A stretch of DNA of 64,000 nucleotides. It comes from Caulobacter sp. UNC358MFTsu5.1. Its GTDB lineage: Bacteria; Pseudomonadota; Alphaproteobacteria; Caulobacterales; Caulobacteraceae. Shown piece by piece: positions 50,506 to 60,057 of this stretch; position 1 is the stretch's first letter, and every line of letters starts with the position of its first letter. The notes beneath the pieces were generated by a model that was not told where the DNA came from, searched no databases, and saw nothing but the letters and a program-made list of their open reading frames with translations. The stretch lies in NCBI RefSeq assembly GCF_000712075.1, contig NZ_JONW01000007.1, positions 372,001-436,000 on the forward strand. The letters run 5' to 3'. The position numbers were made by a program, and so were the translations under genes.

Positions 50506-50889
50506 ATGTTTGTGCGTATCGCTACCGCCACCGCCGCCCTGGCGCTGATGTCCGGCGTGGCCATGGCCCAGTCCACCGCCCCCGCCGGCGCGCCGGTGAA
50601 CCCGGACCCCACCGCCGCCGCCCCGGCCGACCAGACGATGCCGGCCGACCCGACGGCCACCACCACGACGACCACCACCACGACCGAGTCGACCACGGCT
50701 CCGACCGGCGCGGCGACCGACACGGCCGGCCGCGTCTCGTCGATGCCGGCCGAGCAGCAGGCCGGTCTGAAGGCCGGCGACCCGAACGTGGTCTCCAACC
50801 AGCCGGTCGCCGACACCCCGGAAAACCGCAAGCTCTACGGCGCGCCGCTGTCGAACGCCGGACGTCACACCGCCGCCAAGGGCAACTAG
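50506..50889 (+). CDS. Small exported Thr/Pro/Ala-rich protein
   Basis: A 127-residue secreted protein: signal peptide 1-21 ([12 protein letters not shown]), a low-complexity middle with [15 protein letters not shown] and many Ala/Pro, then a short C-terminal domain with [46 protein letters not shown] that is conserved-looking but unassigned. RBS AAGGA seven bases before the ATG at 50506. A terminator follows, then glyQ. Confidence 0.75.
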   Translation: MFVRIATATAALALMSGVAMAQSTAPAGAPVNPDPTAAAPADQTMPADPTATTTTTTTTTESTTAPTGAATDTAGRVSSMPAEQQAGLKAGDPNVVSNQPVADTPENRKLYGAPLSNAGRHTAAKGN

Positions 50890-50922
50890 GCCCTTCAGCG
50901 GTCCCAACGAGCTTGAAGCGTC

Positions 50923-50955
50923 AGTCGGCGGGCCCTATGGTCCGCCGACTTTTTT
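50923..50955 (+). terminator. Rho-independent terminator before glyQ
   Basis: AGTCGGCGG (50923-50931) pairs with CCGCCGACT (50942-50950), then six T. It ends the small exported-protein transcript 20 bases before the glyQ start. Confidence 0.9.
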
Positions 50956-50975
50956 CTGGCCCTGTTCGGACCCTG

Positions 50976-51887
50976 ATGCCCGCCGCGAAAACCCAAGAAA
51001 AACCGAGGTCTTTCCAGGACCTCATCCTGACGCTCCACGACTACTGGAGCGCCCAGGGCTGCGTGATCCTGCAGCCGCACGACGTCGAGGTGGGGGCGGG
51101 GACCCTGCACCCGGCCACGGTGCTGCGGGCTCTCGGTCCCAAGCCCTGGAACGCGGCCTACGTCCAGCCCTCGCGCCGTCCGGGCGACGGCCGCTACGGC
51201 GAGAACCCCAACCGCCTGCAGCACTATTACCAGTACCAGGTGATCCTGAAGCCGAACCCGCCGAACATGCAGGACCTGTACCTGGGTTCGCTGGAGGCCA
51301 TCGGCCTGGACCTGCGCACCCACGACATCCGCTTCGTCGAGGACGACTGGGAAAACCCCACCGTCGGCGCCTGGGGCCTGGGCTGGGAAGTCTGGTGCGA
51401 CGGCATGGAGGTCAGCCAGTACACCTACTTCCAGCAGGTGGGCGGCCTAGACGTCTCGCCGGTGGCGGGCGAGCTGACCTACGGCCTGGAACGCCTGGCC
51501 ATGTACGTGTTCGGCGTCGACAACGTCTACGACCTGCCGTTCAACGATCCCGACGCGCCGCTGGGCCACCTGACCTATGGCGACGTGTTCCTGGAGAACG
51601 AGCGCCAGCAGTCGGAGGCCAACTTCCACGGCTACGACGTGGCCGTGCTCAAGCGCCAGTTCGAGGACATGGAAGAGCAGGTGCCGCTGATGCTGGCCCG
51701 CTCGTACCAGGGCAAGTCCCTGGTGCTGCCCGCCTACGACATGGTCCTGAAGGCCAGCCACCTCTTCAACCTGATGAACGCCCGCGGCGCGATCGCCGTC
51801 GCCGAGCGCGCCAGCTACATCGGCCGCATCCGCGACCTCTGTAAGCTGTGCGCCAGCGCCTGGGTCGAGCAGCAGGAAGCCGCGTAA
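50976..51887 (+). CDS. glyQ: Glycyl-tRNA synthetase alpha subunit
   Basis: A 303-residue class II catalytic subunit of the bacterial alpha2beta2 glycyl-tRNA synthetase. Recognisable are [48 protein letters not shown] (class II motif 2 region), [21 protein letters not shown] and [18 protein letters not shown]. The ATG at 50976 is directly after the terminator. The beta subunit follows by 4 bp. Confidence 0.97.
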   Translation: MPAAKTQEKPRSFQDLILTLHDYWSAQGCVILQPHDVEVGAGTLHPATVLRALGPKPWNAAYVQPSRRPGDGRYGENPNRLQHYYQYQVILKPNPPNMQDLYLGSLEAIGLDLRTHDIRFVEDDWENPTVGAWGLGWEVWCDGMEVSQYTYFQQVGGLDVSPVAGELTYGLERLAMYVFGVDNVYDLPFNDPDAPLGHLTYGDVFLENERQQSEANFHGYDVAVLKRQFEDMEEQVPLMLARSYQGKSLVLPAYDMVLKASHLFNLMNARGAIAVAERASYIGRIRDLCKLCASAWVEQQEAA

Positions 51888-51891
51888 AGTC

Positions 51892-54066
51892 ATGCCCCAA
51901 CTGCTTCTCGAACTGTTCTCCGAAGAAATCCCCGCCCGCATGCAGGCCGGCGCCGCGCGCGACCTGGAGCGGATGGCGCGCGAGCACCTGGCCGCCGCCG
52001 GCTTCCTGCCCGAGGCCCTGAAGACCTTCGCCGGCCCGCGCCGCCTGACCCTGGTGGTCGAGGGCCTGCCGATCGCCCAGGCCGACCGCAAGGAAGAGCT
52101 GAAGGGCCCGCGCGTCGGCGCGCCGCCCCAGGCCATGGAAGGCTTCCTGCGCAAGGCGGGCCTGACCCAGGACCAACTGGTCGAGCGCGACGGCGTCTGG
52201 ATGGCCTTCATCGAGAAGACCGGCCGCCCGACCACCGAGATCGTCGCCGAGATGGTGGAAGCGATCATCCGCGGCTTCCCGTGGCCCAAGTCGATGACGT
52301 GGGGCACGAGCAAGCTGCGCTGGGTGCGGCCGCTGAAGCGCATCCTCTGCGTCTTCGACCGCGAGGTCGTGCCGTTCGCCATCGAGGGCATCGAGGCCGG
52401 CGACATCACCGAAGGCCACCGCTTCATGCGCGTGGGCTTCGGCTGGGGCGGCCAGCCGTTCAAGGCGCGCGACTTCGACGAATACGCCAAGGGCCTGCTC
52501 GAGCACTTCGTCGTGCTGGACGTCGAGGAGCGCAAGGCGCGCATCCTGGAAGGCTGCAAGACCCTGTGCTTTGCCCGCAATCTGGAACTGGTCGAAGACC
52601 TGGGCCTGCTGGAGGAAGTCGCCGGCCTGGCCGAGTGGCCGACCCCGGTGCTGGGCGACATGGACCCGGCGTTCCTGGACCTACCCGGCGAGGTGATCCG
52701 CACCTCGATGCGCACGCACCAGAAGTACTTCGCGGTCCGCGACCCCGCGACCGGCGGCCTGGCCCCGCACTTCATCACCATCGCCAACGTCCAGTCGGCC
52801 GACGGCGGGGCGGTGATCGCCGCCGGCAACGCCAAGGTGCTGAGCTCGCGTCTGTCCGACGCCAGGTTCTTCTGGGACGAGGACGTCAAGGTCGGCTTCG
52901 AGCCGTGGCTGGAGAAGCTGAACGGCGTGACCTTCCACGCCAAGCTCGGGACCATGGCGCAGCGCGTCGAGCGCATCGTCGCCCTGGCCGGCGAGATCGC
53001 GCCGCTGGTCGGCGCCGACGTCGCCAAGGCCAAGGAAGCCGCGCGCCTGGCCAAGGCCGACCTGGCCTCGCAGATGGTCGGCGAGTTCCCCGAGCTGCAG
53101 GGCCTGATGGGCGGCTACTACGCCCGCGCCGCCGGCCTGGACCCCGAGATCGCCGACGCCATCCGCGACCACTACAAGCCGCAGGGGCCGTCGGACGCCG
53201 TCCCGACCGCGCCGCTGAGCGTGGCCGTGGCCCTGGCCGACAAGCTGGACACGCTGGTGGGCTTCTTCGCCATCGACGAGAAGCCGACGGGGTCGAAGGA
53301 TCCCTATGCGTTGCGTCGCGCCGCGCTGGGCGTGATCCGCATCCTTCTCACGGGCGTGCGCATTCCGCTCTCTGACCCGCTGGCGATCGCCTGGCTTCGG
53401 ACGCAAGCGGCGCATGAGGTCCGACAACCGGTTCCCACCGCCCCGGGCATCATCACCAAGCGTACCATCGGCATCAGCGTCTATCCTGACAGCGAGTTCT
53501 CCGGAGAAGTGGATCCGGTGGCGCAGGCCCAACTCGATCAAGCGGTCGCCGAGCTCCTGACCTTCTTCGCCGACCGCCTGAAGGTTACCCTCAAGGACCA
53601 AGGCAAGCGCCACGACCTCGTCGACGCCGTGTTCGCGCTCGGCGACGACGACCTGGTGCGCATCGTCGCCCGGGTCGAGGCCCTGGACGGGTTCCTCAAG
53701 ACCGACGACGGCAAGAACCTGCTGGCCGGTTACAAGCGTGCGTCCAACATCCTCAAGGCCGAGGAGAAGAAGGGCTGGAAGGGCGAGGGCGAGGCGGAAC
53801 TCCTGCCCAACGCCTCCGAGCCCGAGGTCGCCCTGCACGACGCCTTGCGCCTGGTGCGCCAGCCGCTGGCCGACGCCCTGAAGGCCGAGGACTTCACCGC
53901 CGCCATGCAGGAGCTGGCCGGGCTGCGCGGTCCGGTCGACGCCTTCCTGGACGGCGTGTTCGTCAATTCGGACGTCGCCGCCGAGCGCGACAGCCGCCTG
54001 AAGACCCTGGCCGCCGTCCGCGACGCCATGGGCCAGGTGGCCGATTTCTCGCTGATCGGCGGCTAG
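51892..54066 (+). CDS. glyS: Glycyl-tRNA synthetase beta subunit
   Basis: A 724-residue tRNA-binding beta subunit: N-terminal LLLELFSEEIPARM, the HD-like domain with TSMRTHQKYFAVRDP and FFWDEDVKVGFEPWLEKL, ADLASQMVGEFPELQGLMGGYYARAAG, and the C-terminal anticodon-binding domain. It is some 35 residues longer than E. coli GlyS. The stretch from about residue 487 to 575 (53350-53615) uses more A/T third positions and rarer codons than the rest and carries the sequence VRIPLSDPLAIAWLRTQAA, which I do not recognise as standard GlyS. Stop shares CTAG with the convergent gene. Confidence 0.95.
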   Translation: MPQLLLELFSEEIPARMQAGAARDLERMAREHLAAAGFLPEALKTFAGPRRLTLVVEGLPIAQADRKEELKGPRVGAPPQAMEGFLRKAGLTQDQLVERDGVWMAFIEKTGRPTTEIVAEMVEAIIRGFPWPKSMTWGTSKLRWVRPLKRILCVFDREVVPFAIEGIEAGDITEGHRFMRVGFGWGGQPFKARDFDEYAKGLLEHFVVLDVEERKARILEGCKTLCFARNLELVEDLGLLEEVAGLAEWPTPVLGDMDPAFLDLPGEVIRTSMRTHQKYFAVRDPATGGLAPHFITIANVQSADGGAVIAAGNAKVLSSRLSDARFFWDEDVKVGFEPWLEKLNGVTFHAKLGTMAQRVERIVALAGEIAPLVGADVAKAKEAARLAKADLASQMVGEFPELQGLMGGYYARAAGLDPEIADAIRDHYKPQGPSDAVPTAPLSVAVALADKLDTLVGFFAIDEKPTGSKDPYALRRAALGVIRILLTGVRIPLSDPLAIAWLRTQAAHEVRQPVPTAPGIITKRTIGISVYPDSEFSGEVDPVAQAQLDQAVAELLTFFADRLKVTLKDQGKRHDLVDAVFALGDDDLVRIVARVEALDGFLKTDDGKNLLAGYKRASNILKAEEKKGWKGEGEAELLPNASEPEVALHDALRLVRQPLADALKAEDFTAAMQELAGLRGPVDAFLDGVFVNSDVAAERDSRLKTLAAVRDAMGQVADFSLIGG

Positions 54067-54731
54067 GGGACGAAGACCTCGCTGGTGTCCATCCGCACGC
54101 TGCGGATGGCCCGGCAGGCGTCGTCGGAGGCCCGATGGACCTCGGGCACGAAGCTCAGCAGCAGCGAGCGCCGCCGCGCGCCCGAGCGGTTGAGCGTCGC
54201 CCCGTGCAGCAGGTCGGCGTCGAACACCAGGATGTCGCCCGCCTCGCCCGACAGGGTGAGGGACAGGGTCTCGTCCGGCTCGCCCTGATCGAGGGGACGG
54301 GGGACCACCCGAGTGGCCCCGTTGTCCGGCGTGTAGGCGTCGAGGAAGACCAAGGCCGAGACGACCTTCCGGCCCGCGCCGTCCCGGTGCAGGACCTGGT
54401 GGCCCTGGCCCGGCAACGGCTCGCGGCCTTCGACCTGGCTGAGGAAGAACGGGCCGTCCAGCATCCGTGCCGCGGCACCCAGCAGGGGCGGCAGGCGGCA
54501 GGTCGCCTGCACGACGGGGTCCAGGTCGAGCAAGGCGTGGCGCCAGCCCGCGCCGCGCGCCACGGCCCATTGCTCCGGCGGTCCCACCCCGGCGTCGAAG
54601 GCGGCGCGCAGGCTCTCGCGCCAGGCCTCGGGCACGGCCCCGCGCAGCAGCAGATAGCCGTCGCGGTCGAGGGCGGCGGCCTGCGCGGCTTCGAGCGGTG
54701 CGACCTTTGTGGGCGTGACGAGATCGGTCAT
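54063..54731 (-). CDS. Phytanoyl-CoA dioxygenase (PhyH)-family protein
   Basis: A 222-residue Fe(II)/2-oxoglutarate-dependent oxygenase. The iron-binding facial triad is H-x-D in VLHRDGAGRK and the distal His in LLHGATLNRSGARRR, where the following Arg binds 2-oxoglutarate. The domain is complete, from ALDRDGYLLLRGAVP onwards. Such proteins hydroxylate lipids or small molecules; substrate unknown. It begins at ATG 54731, is last in a minus-strand run with the hybrid kinase and monooxygenase, and shares its stop codon palindrome with glyS. Confidence 0.87.
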   Translation of the reverse strand: MTDLVTPTKVAPLEAAQAAALDRDGYLLLRGAVPEAWRESLRAAFDAGVGPPEQWAVARGAGWRHALLDLDPVVQATCRLPPLLGAAARMLDGPFFLSQVEGREPLPGQGHQVLHRDGAGRKVVSALVFLDAYTPDNGATRVVPRPLDQGEPDETLSLTLSGEAGDILVFDADLLHGATLNRSGARRRSLLLSFVPEVHRASDDACRAIRSVRMDTSEVFVP

Positions 54732-54788
54732 GGGCGCTCGAAGCCTAGCTGTGGCGCCGGCTCCGCGCCAGTCGTGCGCGACGCCGGC

Positions 54789-56501
54789 CTAGGCGTCCGC
54801 CGTCGTCCGCAGTCCCGCCAGGGCCGCCACCAGGCCTTCGGGATCGATCGGCTTGGGCTGGACGCCGTCGAAACCCAGAGCCTTCAGCGACCGGACGCTG
54901 GCGGTCATGACGTCCGCCGTCAGGGCCACCACCGGGACGGCCGGGTCGCCGGCCTCGCCGGCGCGGATCGCCGCCAGGGCGGCTGGGCCGTCCATGCGCG
55001 GCATGTGGATGTCCATCAGCACCGCGTCGAAACGCTGGATCCGCAGGCGGGCCAGGGCGTCGAAGCCGTCCTCGGCCGTGGTCACCGCGCAGCCGAAGGC
55101 CTCCAGCAGGGTCTGGGCGACGATGCGGTTGGTGGCGTTGTCGTCGACGATCAGCACCCGGCAGCCGGTCAGGTCGAGGCTCGCCGTCGTATCGGCGGGC
55201 TTCGGCGCCGGTTCGCAGCGCGGCAGGCGCAGGTCGACGGTGAAGGTCGAGCCCAGCCCCTTGCGGCTGTCCACGGCGATGTCGCCGCCCATCATCCGCG
55301 CCAGACGACGGCAGATAGCCAGGCCCAGGCCCGAGCCGCCGAAGCGCCGGGCCACCGAGGCGTCGGCTTGAGCGAAGGCGTCGAACAGGCGGGCCTGGTC
55401 CGCGGCCGACATGCCCGCGCCGGTGTCGGAGACGGCGATCTTCAGCCTGGCCACGCCGTCGGCGTCGTCGGCCACGCGCACCGCCAGCTGGACCTCGCCG
55501 GCCTCGGTGAACTTCAGGGCGTTGGACAGCAGGTTCATCATGATCTGGCGCAGCCGGGTCGGGTCGCCCAGCAGCCAGGTCGGAGCGGCCGGCTCCAGGA
55601 CGCAGGTCAGCAGCAGACCCTTGGCCTCGGCGGCCTGGCTCCAGTGTTCGCCGACCTGCTCGACCTCGGCGGCCAGATCGAACGGCAGGCTTTCCAGGTC
55701 CAGCTTGCCGGCCTCCACCTTGGACAGGTCGAGGATGTCGTTGAGCAGGGTCAGCAGGCCCTCGCCCGAGCGGCGCAGGATGCGCACCTGCTGGGTCTGG
55801 CGCGACGACAGCCGCTCCAGCTCCAGGGCGCGCGCCATGCCCAGCACCCCGGTCATCGGCGTGCGCAGCTCGTGGCTCATCAGGGCCAGGAACGAGGACT
55901 TGGCCTGGTTGGCGGCGACGGCCTCGGCGCGCGAGGTCTCCAGCAGCTCGGCCTGCCGGCGGTTGGCCAGGGTGGCGCGCAGGCTGTAGACGGCTGAGAT
56001 CGCCGCCCCCAGGGCGACGAAGACCTGCTCCTGTCCCTTGAAGCCCGCGAAGAAGCCGCACAGGACCACCAGCAGGAGGGCCGGTCCGCCGCCCATCATG
56101 ATGAACATCGGCTTGGAGCGCGAGGCGAAGGCCTGGCCGTGGATCATCTGGGCGATCAGCAGCAGGATCGCCGCCACGCGCATGGCCGGGCCGCCCAGGA
56201 ACCATAGCCCCAGCACATAGGTCCACCAGACGAGGTTGGTCCACGCCACCGCCAGGAAATAGAGCAGCCGTTGGCGGGCGGTGGGACGCTGGCCCCGTCG
56301 CTGGGGCGTGGCGGTGATCCAGGTTGAGACCTCGGCGATCACCATCGCGGCGGTCCAGGGCAGGGTGACCGCCCAGCCGAGATTGACGCCGGCCATGACC
56401 ACGCAGAAGGCCGAGCCCAGCAGGCGAAGTCCCAGGGTCGGCAGCGAGGTGACCGTGACGGTGTCCATGCCGTCGTCCAGCCATTTCGACCTGTACGCCA
56501 C
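54789..56501 (-). CDS. Hybrid sensor histidine kinase with C-terminal receiver domain
   Basis: A 570-residue membrane kinase. About six N-terminal membrane segments (residues 18-165) form the sensor, with no recognised MASE name assigned. Then HisKA with phosphoacceptor His210 (MSHELRTPMTGVLGM), HATPase_c (N box MMNLLSNALKF, G boxes SDTGAGMS and FGGSGLGLAI), and a receiver domain with the phosphorylated Asp in VLMDIHMPRMDG. It lacks an Hpt, so it must pass phosphate to another protein. GTG start at 56501, eight bases after GGGAGG; a TTG at 56519 is less likely. Confidence 0.92.
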   Translation of the reverse strand: MAYRSKWLDDGMDTVTVTSLPTLGLRLLGSAFCVVMAGVNLGWAVTLPWTAAMVIAEVSTWITATPQRRGQRPTARQRLLYFLAVAWTNLVWWTYVLGLWFLGGPAMRVAAILLLIAQMIHGQAFASRSKPMFIMMGGGPALLLVVLCGFFAGFKGQEQVFVALGAAISAVYSLRATLANRRQAELLETSRAEAVAANQAKSSFLALMSHELRTPMTGVLGMARALELERLSSRQTQQVRILRRSGEGLLTLLNDILDLSKVEAGKLDLESLPFDLAAEVEQVGEHWSQAAEAKGLLLTCVLEPAAPTWLLGDPTRLRQIMMNLLSNALKFTEAGEVQLAVRVADDADGVARLKIAVSDTGAGMSAADQARLFDAFAQADASVARRFGGSGLGLAICRRLARMMGGDIAVDSRKGLGSTFTVDLRLPRCEPAPKPADTTASLDLTGCRVLIVDDNATNRIVAQTLLEAFGCAVTTAEDGFDALARLRIQRFDAVLMDIHMPRMDGPAALAAIRAGEAGDPAVPVVALTADVMTASVRSLKALGFDGVQPKPIDPEGLVAALAGLRTTADA

Positions 56502-56601
56502 GCGTTCGCCCTCCCGCAATCGAGCGAACGTGTTCAGTCACGCCTGGGACGTCAGGTCAAATTAAATTGCGAAACAGTCGCACCTAAGTCGGGTCCCGGA
56601 C

Positions 56602-58236
56602 TCAGGACCCCAGCGCGAATCCCGGATAGCCCTCGGCCGCGACCTTGTCGCAGTGGATCTTATAGCCTTCGCCGACATAGGGCATGAACACCCGGGGCTT
56701 CCCCGGGATGTTGGCGCCCATGTACCAGGAGGCCGCGCGGGGGAAGAGGGTCTTGTCGGCCTCGTCGTTGACGTGGGCGACCCAATCCTCCTGGGCGTCG
56801 GCGGTCGCCTCCAGGGTCGCGGCGTTGGTGCTCCGCACGTGGGCTATGGCGTCCATGATCCAGTCCACGTGCTGCTCACAGGCGGTCAGGACGTTGGTCA
56901 GCACCGACGGGCTGCCCGGGCCGGTGACGGTGAACAGGTTGGGGAAGCCGGCCACGGCCAGGCCCAGATAGGTCTTGGGACCCTCGGCCCAGGCCTCGGC
57001 CAGGGGACGACCGCCACGGCCGCGGATGTCCATCCGCAGCAGGGCCCCGGTCATGGCGTCGAAGCCCAGGGCGCTGACGATCACGTCGACGGCGTATTCC
57101 CGCTGGCTGGTGCGCACGCCCGTCGGGGTGATGGCCTCGATCGGCGTCTCGCGCAGGTCGACCAGTTCGACATTGTCGCGGTTGAAGGTCTCGTAATAGC
57201 CGGTGTCGACGCAGGCGCGCTTGGTCATGATCGGGAAGTCGCGCGGGGTCAGCTTGTCGGCCAGGGCCGGGTCCTTGACGGTCTCGGCGATCCGGGCCCG
57301 CACGAAGTCGCCGGCGGCCTGGTTGCACCGCTCGTCGCGGACGATGTTGGGGATCTGCACGGCCGAGATCAGGCCCCAGCCGTTCCAAAGCTGGGCGACC
57401 AGGGCGTTCAGCTCCTCGTCGGAGGGCACGTAGTCGGCCGGCGGGATGGGCAGGGGCGGCTGGCCGCTGCGCAGCAGCTCGACATACATCGGGAAATTGG
57501 CCCGGAAGCCGGCCACTTCCTCGTCGGTCAGCGGAGCGTTCAGGGCCGGCAGGCTGTAGTTGGGCGTGCGCTGGAAGACGTAGACCTGGTCGGCCTGCTC
57601 GGCGATCAGGGGCGTAGACTGCACCGCCGACGAACCGGTGCCGAGCACCGCCACCCGCTTGCCGGTGAAGTCGACGGGCTCGTGCGGCCACAGGCCGGTG
57701 ACCAGGGTCCTGCCCCGGAAGGTCTCGGCGCCGGGCAGGTCCAGGCCGCGCGGGGCCGACAGGCAGCCGGTGGCCATCACGCAGAACCGGGCGGTGATCT
57801 GGTCGCCTTTGTCGGTGGTCACCCGCCAGAGCTTGGCGTCCTCGTCGAAGATCGCCGAGACCACGCGGGTTTCGAACAGGAAGGACGGGCGCAGGTCGAA
57901 GCGGTCGGCTACGTGCCGGGCGTAGGCCAGGATCTCGGGCTGGGTGGCGTACTTCTCGGTCCACCGCCATTCGGCCTGGAGGTCGTCCGAGAAGGTGTAG
58001 GAATAGAGCAGGCTGGGAATGTCGCAGCGGGCGCCGGGATAGCGGTTCCACCACCAGGTGCCGCCGACGTCGCCGGCGGCCTCGACGCCCTGGACCGAAA
58101 GGCCGGCCTGACGCAGCCGGTGGACCATGTAGAGCCCGCCGAAGCCGGCCCCGACGACCACGGCGTCCAGCGGCGCGTGGGCGGGAGTGCGGACGGCTTC
58201 GCGAGCGGCCGCGCTCGCGGTCGTTACTGACGCCAT
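56602..58236 (-). CDS. Baeyer-Villiger-type flavin monooxygenase with atypical fingerprint
   Basis: A 544-residue FAD/NADPH monooxygenase of the cyclohexanone/phenylacetone monooxygenase group, which inserts oxygen next to ketone carbons. FAD-binding VVVGAGFGGLYM (27-38), GTWWWNRYPGARCD, NADPH-binding AVLGTGSSAVQ, and the C-terminal FTVTGPGSPSVLTN. The diagnostic fingerprint F-x-G-x3-H-x3-W-P reads FRGRTLVTGLWP (173-184), with Val179 where His is expected. RBS GGGGAGGAAACC precedes the ATG at 58236. Flanked by two histidine kinase genes on the same strand. Substrate unknown. Confidence 0.92.
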   Translation of the reverse strand: MASVTTASAAAREAVRTPAHAPLDAVVVGAGFGGLYMVHRLRQAGLSVQGVEAAGDVGGTWWWNRYPGARCDIPSLLYSYTFSDDLQAEWRWTEKYATQPEILAYARHVADRFDLRPSFLFETRVVSAIFDEDAKLWRVTTDKGDQITARFCVMATGCLSAPRGLDLPGAETFRGRTLVTGLWPHEPVDFTGKRVAVLGTGSSAVQSTPLIAEQADQVYVFQRTPNYSLPALNAPLTDEEVAGFRANFPMYVELLRSGQPPLPIPPADYVPSDEELNALVAQLWNGWGLISAVQIPNIVRDERCNQAAGDFVRARIAETVKDPALADKLTPRDFPIMTKRACVDTGYYETFNRDNVELVDLRETPIEAITPTGVRTSQREYAVDVIVSALGFDAMTGALLRMDIRGRGGRPLAEAWAEGPKTYLGLAVAGFPNLFTVTGPGSPSVLTNVLTACEQHVDWIMDAIAHVRSTNAATLEATADAQEDWVAHVNDEADKTLFPRAASWYMGANIPGKPRVFMPYVGEGYKIHCDKVAAEGYPGFALGS

Positions 58237-58297
58237 GGTTTCCTCCCCGGTTCTTGTTTCCGCCCCTGAGGGCGACCGGTGGAGTGGAGGCTACGGA

Positions 58298-58314
58298 ACT
58301 GCCCTAGGGGCAGT
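58298..58314. promoter_or_regulatory. 17-bp inverted repeat upstream of the monooxygenase
   Basis: ACTGCCC-TAG-GGGCAGT has perfect 7-bp arms and a 3-bp spacer. It is centred 70 bp upstream of the monooxygenase ATG, within the 88-bp gap after the CHASE4 kinase, a good place for an operator. It could also be a small mRNA hairpin. Confidence 0.4.
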
Positions 58315-58324
58315 CCATCCCTGT

Positions 58325-60010
58325 CTACCCGCCGACCACGCGCAGGGCGGGGCGCTCGACCCATGCGCGCTGAAGCGGCACGTCGAAATGGAAGGTCGAG
58401 CCGCGGCCCGGGACGCTGTCGACGCCGATCACGCCGCCCATCAGGGCGACCAGGTCGTGGCAGATCGCCAGCCCCAGGCCCGAGCCCTCGTGGGCGCGGG
58501 TCAAGGAGCCGTCGACCTGGGAGAAGATCTTGAACAGCCTGGGGCGGTGCTCCGGCGCGATGCCCGGACCGGTGTCGCGGACCTCGAACCGCAGCCCGGT
58601 CTCGGTGGGCGACACGACGATCCGCACCGAGCCCTGGCGGGTGAACTTCACGGCGTTGGCGACCAGGTTGCCCAGCACCTGACTCAGGCGGATCGGGTCG
58701 CCGATCCAGGTCCCTTCGCAGCCGGTGGCCAGGTCGAACGACAGGGCGATGGCCTTGTTGGCCGCGGCGCCGGAGAAGAGGGCGCAGGTCGCCTCGACCA
58801 GGGCGGCCGGCTCGAACGGTTCGGCGCGCAGCCGGACCCCGCCGCCTTCCAGCCGCGCCATGTCGAGGATGTCGTTGAGCAGGGTCAGCAGCGCCTCGCC
58901 CGAATGCCGGATCACGTCCAGGCGGTGGCGCTGGCGCTCGGGCAACTGGTCGGCCTGCATGACCTGGGTCATGCCCAGCACGCCGTTCAGCGGGGTGCGG
59001 ATCTCGTGGCTCATATTGGCCAGGAACTGGGTCTTGGCGGCGTTGGCGGCCTCGGCCTCTTCCTTGGCCGCGATCATGGCCCGCTGGCTGGCGGCCAGCT
59101 TGTTCAGGGCGTCGGCGACGCGCAGCAGCAGCACGACCGCTGCGGCGGCCAGGATGACGAAGCCCAGGGCCAGCCAGGGCGCTCCGGCCTTCAGCAGCGA
59201 CATGCCCGGATCGCGCGCCGGCCAGGTCAGGGACCCGACCGGGCGGCCGGAAATGTCGATCAGCGGCACGCTGGACACGCTGGGAGCGGTCGCGGCGCTC
59301 AGGGTCAGGCCCTCGATGCCCAGGTCGTTCTGCAGGCCGCGCGTGTAGCCGGCGCCGACCCGGCGCGCGGTGACGACCACGGCGGGCGGGATGTCCTGGG
59401 TGAGCTGGGCCATGCGAGGGGTCTCGGCGATCGCGTCGGCGGCCACGACCAGGTAGATCTCGTCGCCGGAACGGACCAGGCCGCCTTTCGAGGTCGAACC
59501 TTCGAGGCTGAAGCGCTTGGCCGCGTGGGCGGTCCGGGCCTTGGCGGCGACCCCGGCGATCAGCGGCGCCGCGTCGTGGGGCAGGGCGCCCAGGGCCATC
59601 GCCGACACCCGCGCGCCGGCCAGCGAGCCGTAGATCACCTGGCCGTCGCGGACGATGAAGGTCAGGTCGTGCCCGAAGTACTGGTGGTAGTACTCGGCGA
59701 AATTGACGTCGGCCCAGGTTCGGTCGACGGGCGGCCCCATGGCCTGGGCGGCGTCGTCCCAGACCGTCGCCGAGGTCAGGTCGCGGGCCATGCGGTTGAG
59801 GTCGCGCTGGATCGTGCGCTGGACCAGCTCGTGCTCGTCCTGGCTTTCCATGTGGTCCAGCGAGCGGGCGGCGAACAGCATCAGGACCAGGCTGCCCACC
59901 ACGGATACGGCGACCAGGATGATGCTGGCTCCGACGATCCAGTGGATCGACCGCAACCCGCGCGTCAGGGAAGGGGGATTGAGCCACGCCATGCCTCCGG
60001 CATAGCTCAT
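58325..60010 (-). CDS. CHASE4-domain sensor histidine kinase
   Basis: A 561-residue membrane kinase: one N-terminal membrane helix (IHWIVGASIILVAVSVVGSLVLM, about 22-44), a periplasmic CHASE4 sensor (DHMESQDEHELVQRTIQRDL..VWDDAAQAM, up to about 265), a second membrane helix (LALGFVILAAAAVVLLL), then HisKA (MSHEIRTPLNGVLGM) and HATPase (GNLVANAVKF, RDTGPGIA, GSGLGLAI). No receiver domain. The ATG at 60010 is used; an ATG at 59992 is 18 bases downstream with GGAGG too close. It lies between the chemoreceptor and the monooxygenase. Confidence 0.9.
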   Translation of the reverse strand: MSYAGGMAWLNPPSLTRGLRSIHWIVGASIILVAVSVVGSLVLMLFAARSLDHMESQDEHELVQRTIQRDLNRMARDLTSATVWDDAAQAMGPPVDRTWADVNFAEYYHQYFGHDLTFIVRDGQVIYGSLAGARVSAMALGALPHDAAPLIAGVAAKARTAHAAKRFSLEGSTSKGGLVRSGDEIYLVVAADAIAETPRMAQLTQDIPPAVVVTARRVGAGYTRGLQNDLGIEGLTLSAATAPSVSSVPLIDISGRPVGSLTWPARDPGMSLLKAGAPWLALGFVILAAAAVVLLLRVADALNKLAASQRAMIAAKEEAEAANAAKTQFLANMSHEIRTPLNGVLGMTQVMQADQLPERQRHRLDVIRHSGEALLTLLNDILDMARLEGGGVRLRAEPFEPAALVEATCALFSGAAANKAIALSFDLATGCEGTWIGDPIRLSQVLGNLVANAVKFTRQGSVRIVVSPTETGLRFEVRDTGPGIAPEHRPRLFKIFSQVDGSLTRAHEGSGLGLAICHDLVALMGGVIGVDSVPGRGSTFHFDVPLQRAWVERPALRVVGG

Positions 60011-60057
60011 TTTCCGCGCCACAGGCGGCGTACGCGGCTCTTGGCCGCAGCGACCGT

